Position numbers and translations under genes: made by a program. A DNA stretch of 64,000 nt, from assembly GCA_963978895.1 (NCBI GenBank), contig OZ022241.1, positions 24,990,073-25,054,072 of the forward strand, given 5' to 3'. The DNA is from Erpobdella octoculata (lineage: Eukaryota; Annelida; Clitellata; Hirudinida; Erpobdellidae). The notes beneath the pieces are model-generated. The model did no database searches. It had not been told where the DNA came from and saw only the letters and a list, made by a program, of their open reading frames with translations. Position 1 is the stretch's first letter, and every line of letters starts with the position of its first letter. Positions 58,401-64,000 of this stretch are shown here, piece after piece.

Positions 58401-59930
58401 ATGGTTTTGAAATCATTGGATGAGCTTTGGGCGAGTGAAATGAAAGACGAGCTGGAGAAACGTGGCCTGAGCGATACAGGTAAAAATGACGAACTTACGG
58501 AACGCCTCTTAGCCGCGTTAGTGAATGAGGGCTATGGGCCTGACAACGACGAATATCTATTCGATATTGACGAGGAAGCTGTGGTCAAGCGAAGGAAATT
58601 AAAAAACAAATTGCTGGAGGAAGAAAGACAACGAGCGAGAGAAAACATGGCAGCATAGGGGAAGACAGGAGAAGGAATGATTCTTGGCCACGAAAACAAA
58701 GTAGCAGCAGCCGGTACAACTTTTGAGAGTTTGGTCGCAGGGCTGGCTGAGCAGTGGTGGACACGGTTCTGGACCAGCGGGCTGCTGGTGATGTGGGTTG
58801 CTGTGACGAAACCCAATTTGAACTGGAGTCCACCAGCTGTGTCTCAGAGCATGTGACGGATGACGGCCGTAAAGACTGCACAAGTCAGGTGGGTCATGAT
58901 GATGAGCCTGTCAAAGATGGTCATGATAAGGAACCTTGCAAAGATGCTCACGATGAACCATGCAAAGATGGTGTCAGTGATACAGTCGGTTTGGACGTCA
59001 AAAACCAAACTAAAGAAGATGAGAAGAATGTTGAAAACGAAATGCAAAACGATGAGGATGAAAGTGACGATGATTATTATAATAATGGCCATAGGGCTTT
59101 CACCCATACAGCGACGGTTCTGAAACGGAAGCCTCCATAACAGACGACGGCACCGAATATTCAGGGTCAGATTTTAGTGAAGAATCTGACTCGGATGAAG
59201 CAACCGAGGATTTAGAAACGGACGAAATTCCAATGGAAAAATACGTCAGTTAACTTGACAAAAAAAGAAGACACTGATTTGAGAGACGATGGCGATAATT
59301 TGAAGAAAGATCCGCTGGACGATACGAAAGTTGACACCGACGAAAGAGCCGAGTTGGAATGTGGAAAGAAAACGTTCGATTGTAGCTTGGAAGAAAACAA
59401 ACATGACGACGATGAACTTCTCCAAAACAACAATAGCAATCCAGCAAGCAAAAACTCTGGAAAAGATGAGACAAGAACAGAGAACGGTACCAAAGGTTTT
59501 AAATCAGATGAATCCACAGAGGATTCTAGATTAGATAGATTAAGAGTCATTGTAAAATCAAATAACAGTTTGATGAAGGGATTTATGGAACGACGTGTTT
59601 TTGAAAAACCTTTTGAAGAGTTTCTTGAGAAAGATCTAAAAGATGTGAAGGAAGAAGAAAAAGCAGACAATTCCGATAAACCGTGCAAAGATGTTCAGGA
59701 CGAGGCATGCAAAAAAGGCAGTGATGAACCGTGCAGAAATGGTGACGATGAGCCGAAGAAAGACTCTGTTGATGAGCCAAAGAAGGACTAGAAGAAACTG
59801 TGTCAAACGGTCAAGAGACTTGACCATGTTGTTTGCGAATTGCGGTCAAAGCCACGAGTAAAGATCAAGGTATTTTGGTGTTCGTGGCCGAGTCGCATTT
59901 CTCAAAAGCGACTATGCTGTTCGGGACGAA
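58401..59930 (+). pseudogene. SAP-domain ORF, copy 3, broken
   Basis: Starts MVLKSLDELWASEMKDEL (SAP domain), with a TAG at about 58656 where copy 1 has a Gln codon. A frameshift at about 58750 precedes the shared block (GDVGCCDETQFELE, CVSEHVTDDGR, DCTSQVGHDDE). Acidic repeats follow in several frames. A second TAG at about 59788 replaces the Trp of KKDWKK, after which VKRLDHVVCEL is still readable. It lacks an internal segment present in copy 1 between the FEEFLEKDL and KDVKEEEKAD motifs. Confidence 0.7.
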
Positions 59931-59953
59931 CAGAATAAAGAAGGGGGTAATAA

Positions 59954-60138
59954 TGTAAAATCGCTGATTTTACGATAGGTTTTCCCATTGATAGACGGTA
60001 AAGGACTTGGAATAACTATTATGGACATTATTAATAGACCAGAAGGTATAACTAGCCCAAACAAAGCTTCATTTATTATTTTCCAATAAAACTGCAAAAC
60101 CATTCTATTGAGCCCGGTATACGATTTGGTGATATCGT

Positions 60139-60142
<4 letters not shown>
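59954..60142 (+). repeat. 3' LTR of SAP cassette copy 3
   Basis: 189 bases, bounded by a purine tract on the left and (TA)n on the right. Confidence 0.75.
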
Positions 60143-60189
<47 letters not shown>

Positions 60190-60221
60190 ATAAATAAATA
60201 TATATATATATAAATAAATAA

Positions 60222-60254
<33 letters not shown>
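60143..60254. repeat. (TA)n with TAAA variants
   Basis: TA tract with TAAATAAA interruptions. Confidence 0.95.
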
Positions 60255-60256
<2 letters not shown>

Positions 60257-60979
60257 TATTTGTAGGCTCTTGAAACATTTCAACGCAGTGTTTCTCTTCG
60301 TAAAAAAATTACCTATCTGGCAGCAGTCTAGCTGTCGAGTCGAGCCGAAGTAAGGAGTTCTGAGCCTATCATCATAGTCGTAGTCTAATGTTAAGTAGCT
60401 CCGAATGACTGAGACTTCTAGCCATCATTTTTTGGTGATGGTCGGTGGCTCAGTTGGTAAGAGCGCTTGCATTTAGGCGAGGCGGTGTTGCCGTAGACAC
60501 GTGGGTTCGATTCCTAGTAGAGTCTTATAAATATTTGCGTTACTTGTGGTGACAGTTAGTCATCCTATTTGTAGGCTCTTGAAACATTTCAACGCAGTGT
60601 TTCACTTCGTAAAAAAATTACCTATCTGGCAGCAGTCTAGCTGTCGAGTCGAGCCGAAGTAAGGAGTTCTGAGCCTATCATAGTCGTAGTCTAATGTTAA
60701 GTAGCTCCGAAAGACTGAGACTTCCAGCCATCATTTTTTGGTGATGGTCGGTGGCTCAGTTGGTAAGAGCGCTTGCATTTAGGCAAGGCGGTGTTGCCGT
60801 AGACACGTGGGTTCGATTCCTAGTAGAGTCTTATAAATATTTGCGTTACTTGTGGTGACAGTTAGTCATCCTATTTGTAGGCTCTTGAAACATTTCAACG
60901 CAGTGTTTCACTTCGTAAAAAAAAATTACCTATCTGGCAGCAGTCTAGCCGATTCCTGGGTTCGATTCCTAGTAGAGTC
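60255..60979 (+). repeat. Tandem array of 306-309 bp tRNA-like units
   Basis: Units start CCTATTTGTAGGCTCTTG at 60255, 60564 and 60870. The first two are complete; the third has an internal deletion that joins CAGTCTAGCC to TGGGTTCGATTCC. Each full unit contains a Pol III A-box TGGCTCAGTTGG and B-box GGTTCGATTCC (60440-60524 and 60746-60830). Stems are imperfect, so these are tRNA-derived SINE-like units rather than sound tRNA genes. Confidence 0.8.
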
Positions 60980-60987
60980 TTATATAT

Positions 60988-61065
<78 letters not shown>
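60980..61065. repeat. (TA)n tract
   Basis: About 85 bases of TA between the tRNA-like array and the next repeat. Confidence 0.95.
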
Positions 61066-61067
<2 letters not shown>

Positions 61068-61300
61068 TAGCTGGTTACCCGGCGTTGCCCGGGGATTTTA
61101 AAGGTTTTTTATCGTTTTTCTCTCTGGCTCCCGTTTCCTTAACCGCTTGCTTTCCCGTTCCAGGTCGCATTTCTGCTCACGGTCGCTTTTCCGGCCCGGT
61201 CTCTTTTACTTTTCCCGATCCCGGTTGCTTTTACGCTTTACCGCCACAGCTTGCTCTTCTTTTCGCTCTTCCGTTCCTCCATTAAATTTTAGAGCCTTCC
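61066..61300 (+). repeat. GGTTACCCGGCGTTGCCCGG repeat, single-ended copy
   Basis: CTAGCTGGTTACCCGGCGTT, then TTTTTTATCGTTTTTCTCTC and CTCCCG, parallels the left arm of the foldback at 48536. No inverted partner end was found downstream. Confidence 0.65.
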
Positions 61301-62921
61301 CAATGTGGCTTAGATGGGCTGTAGCGGAATGCTGTGCACAGTCATCAAAATTGATCTGTTCTCTCGTTAACACTTTGTTGTTTGGTTTGCTCGTTTAGTT
61401 ACGTCTGAACTTCCTCAATTTTAATTAGTGTTCTTTAATGTATTGGTTCCACTCTGCAAGTGTGATCTTCTGCTTATTACGATTGACTAGAGCTGAAAAA
61501 AAAAATTTATTAGTTAACGCTGCAATAATGTTAAAATCCGCTCATATATCTCAACAAATTATAAATACTTGTAAGATTATAATTGCTTACAATAGATTTA
61601 TCACACACTGTTCAACAGCTGCTTTTCGAAAAATCGCTAGTCTTAGTTTTTGAGTTGTTTATAGTTTTTAAGTGTCATGTCTACAGAAAGCATATAACGC
61701 TACATGTGGCAGGTTAATAAATGTTGGCCCGTGGCTTTGAAAAATGTGATATAAAACACAGATTGAAATAAAACATGAAGTAATAATAATATTAAAAACC
61801 TTCAAAGCATTAACTTAATGAATTTTCTGAGAGTTTTTTGAGATCATCAATTTGGAACAATCGAAGAGTACCACTTTTATTTAGCAAATGATGCAATTAT
61901 AAATTGAACGAAACAGCAGCAGATTGATAGGCTGGCTTGAGAACTTTGTTCATGATTTTGTTGAAACACAAAAATACTGCACTTGCTTTCATTTCTTTCA
62001 AATTTCATGCACCTCGTATATCAGTGAAACTTTTACAATAAATTGGTGTTGCATGTAAGATTTTCTTCAAAATGTAATTTTCTAATTTCCTCTGAAAAGT
62101 AAAAAATAAAATAAGACCAATAAATTAATTCATAATCTTATAGTCATAACTACTCGTCAATAATAAATTAATACCAAATCGGCTAATGCCATCACATAAA
62201 AAAACACTTACCTGCACAAAAAAATTTCTCATTTACTGATTTTGTTAAGTCTGGAACTCTTTTTGTGAAGCACAAAATATCTCTAAAATTTAGAGTCTAA
62301 ATTTCTAAATAGAAGAAATTCCACCTGCAATTTATTGATTAGTCCTGAAAACCAAAGTTATCTGGATTTAAAAGATATACTCACTCACAATAATATATAG
62401 TATATACACAACAATAATAATTAGACAATTAAATAATATAAGAATAGTAGCCTAAGTTTTTAAATTACTTTGATTTCGAGAAACCGAGACGATAAACATC
62501 GAATGTAAACAAAACATAGCTCTGATCATAGATATCTATGGCTCTGATACAATAGCGAAAATATTAAAAAAAAAATTTTCTAAAACATTCAAAAACATTT
62601 GAACGATATACAGTAATTAAAAAAATTAAAGAAAATAATAATACTTTAGTACTTTTGATATTAGTAAAATAATACTCACTTTTGATTTTGAGAAATCGCG
62701 ACAATCAACAACGGCGGAACGGAAGGCGACGGAAATCCTCAGCTTGTTAAGCCTCGATATAATTGCATAGACGAAAATATTTCTAAAAATTAATTTTCTA
62801 AAAACATTCAAAACAATTTTTTTAAATAAAAGAGATATTTGTTAGGTGTTAAATGTTTATTATGTAAAATTTCGTGCAAATCCCTTCATTGGTTTTGGCG
62901 TTATTAATGAACAGACGTTGC

Positions 62922-62925
<4 letters not shown>
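61300..62925. other. Non-coding stretch between (TA)n-bounded repeats
   Basis: No recognisable ORF or RNA. The end (about 62860-62925) has CAAATCCCTTCATTGGTTTTGG and GACGTTGCC before (TA)n, in the style of an interspersed-repeat end, so 61066-62925 may be one old element. Confidence 0.4.
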
Positions 62926-63271
<346 letters not shown>

Positions 63272-63319
63272 ATTTTGTTTTTCTTATGAATTAATGTTCA
63301 GAAGGCTCACTCAACTTCA

Positions 63320-63892
63320 TTCGATTTGAAACCAGGAGAGGACACCACAGATCGTCCTGACTTAGTCGCAAGGGTTTTTAAAATTAAGCTAGATTCATTG
63401 ATAAAATACGTCACTTCAAATTGAATTTTCGGAAAAGCAGTCGCATTTGTCTATTCTATTGAGTTTCATAAAAAAGGGCTCCGCACGCGCATATCTTAGT
63501 AATATTGAGAGCCGAAAATAAATTCACAACACCCAAACGAATTGATCAACAAATAGCATTTTTGCAGAAATTCCTAGAGTTAATAGTCATAGGCTTCGCG
63601 AAATAGTGCTAAATTGCATGATACATGGCCCATGCGGCATCAGATATCCAAACGCACCATGCATGAAGGATGGAAAGTGTTCAAAGCAGTATCCTAAGGA
63701 GTTTAATGAACACACTCAACTCAATGTGAATGGATATCCTTCCTAACGTCGTCGCCGTGATGAGCAAGTAACAGTTAGAGGATCGTTGATGGATAATCGT
63801 AATGTCGTGCCTTACAATCCTTTTCTGTCACTAAAATTCAACGCACACATCAACGTTGAATGTTCCACTTCTCTGAGATTCGTCAAATCTAT
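63320..63892 (+). pseudogene. Helitron Rep-helicase fragment, decayed
   Basis: The plus strand reads DRPDLVARVFKIKLDSLI, then VYSIEFHKKGL (the Rep IEFQKRGLPHAH region, with the His-rich end lost to a shift). In the next open piece it reads MIHGPCGIRYPNAPCMKDGK, CSKQYPKEF, a stop, RRRRDE, then VVPYNPFLSLKFNAHINVE and SLRFVKSI. Motif order is that of Helitron Rep just upstream of the helicase. Stops and shifts make it non-functional, and it is cut at 63891 by a short palindromic insertion. Confidence 0.8.
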
Positions 63893-63970
63893 AATATAGT
63901 AGCTCCCGTCACTCACTCACTTACTGATTCTGTCACGCTTACGTAATTAGTCGTATAGCTACTATATTAT
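63891..63970. repeat. 80-bp insertion with perfect 14-bp inverted ends
   Basis: ATAATATAGTAGCT at 63891-63904 and AGCTACTATATTAT at 63957-63970 are exact reverse complements. It sits where the Helitron reading breaks off. Likely a miniature TIR element or its end pair. Confidence 0.6.
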
Positions 63971-64000
63971 CGAAGATATTTCTATTAAAATTTAGTAGTT

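Larger units (their letters stand above)
58292..60142 (+). mobile_element. SAP-ORF LTR cassette, copy 3 (non-autonomous)
   Basis: The 3' LTR is 59954-60142 (TGTAAAATCGCTG to GATATCGTAACA). The 5' LTR is truncated and matches only from about 58292 (CAAAGCTTCATTTATT) to 58374. TTGGTGATCAGAAGTAGGAT follows as a primer-binding-like site. GAAGGGGGTAATA precedes the 3' LTR. (TA)n begins directly after the 3' LTR. Only SAP-ORF sequence lies inside. Confidence 0.75.

Noticed and set aside
60440..60830. Functional tRNA genes with a long variable arm
   Set aside because: A and B boxes are present but acceptor and T stems pair poorly, the anticodon stem-loop does not give a clean 7-base loop, and the units are tandem with SINE-like bodies.

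Overview
The window is AT-rich animal DNA. It contains one recognisable host gene, a two-exon BMP2/4/Dpp-type TGF-beta ligand at 12.4-13.9 kb, set in a dense landscape of transposable elements and very long microsatellites. The element mix points to an invertebrate: CsRn1-like and Gmr1-like Ty3/gypsy elements, non-LTR elements with a restriction-like endonuclease (RLE), CR1/L2 fossils, hAT fossils and a Helitron fossil. The sequence alone does not identify the species; a flatworm, cnidarian or mollusc would all fit.

Layout. 0-12 kb: decayed repeats (hAT transposase fossil at 1.7-2.5 kb, TIR and foldback repeats), three short ORFs that end at good splice donors (4.8, 8.3 and 9.1 kb), and a large trinucleotide complex at 11.0-12.0 kb. 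12.3-13.9 kb: the BMP gene. 14-18.5 kb: a (TA)n-centred palindrome, a half-kilobase pentanucleotide array, a compound CA/TA/GA array and CR1/L2 fossils. 18.5-20.5 kb: an LTR-bounded cassette whose only ORF has a SAP domain. 21-26.5 kb: a decayed full-length RLE retrotransposon between two roughly 450-490 bp (ATGT)n arrays. 27.6-31.6 kb: a CsRn1-like gypsy element, decayed but with LTRs and target duplication. 32.4-34.3 kb: a tRNA-like SINE head, a GGGCC-rich repeat and a second SAP cassette. 34.7-48.3 kb: a cluster of four more RLE copies and a 5.7 kb Gmr1-like element with integrase before reverse transcriptase. 48.5-52 kb: foldback, CR1, hAT and Gmr1 fossils. 52.2-56.5 kb: an apparently intact, young CsRn1-like gypsy element that interrupts an older ORF fossil. 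57-64 kb: minisatellite, a third SAP cassette, tandem tRNA-like repeats, long (TA)n tracts and a Helitron Rep fossil.

How the parts relate. All five RLE copies abut (ACAT)n/(ATGT)n microsatellite, always with ACAT on the sense strand, and share a 3' hairpin whose stem covaries between two subfamilies. This suggests an orientation-specific, microsatellite-targeting retrotransposon. The three SAP cassettes form a family with LTRs, a primer-binding-like site and a shared cysteine-rich block but no pol. They look like parasites of an autonomous LTR element not present here. The two CsRn1-like elements and the Gmr1-like element are potential or former enzyme sources of other lineages. All family names are from motif recognition; no search was run.
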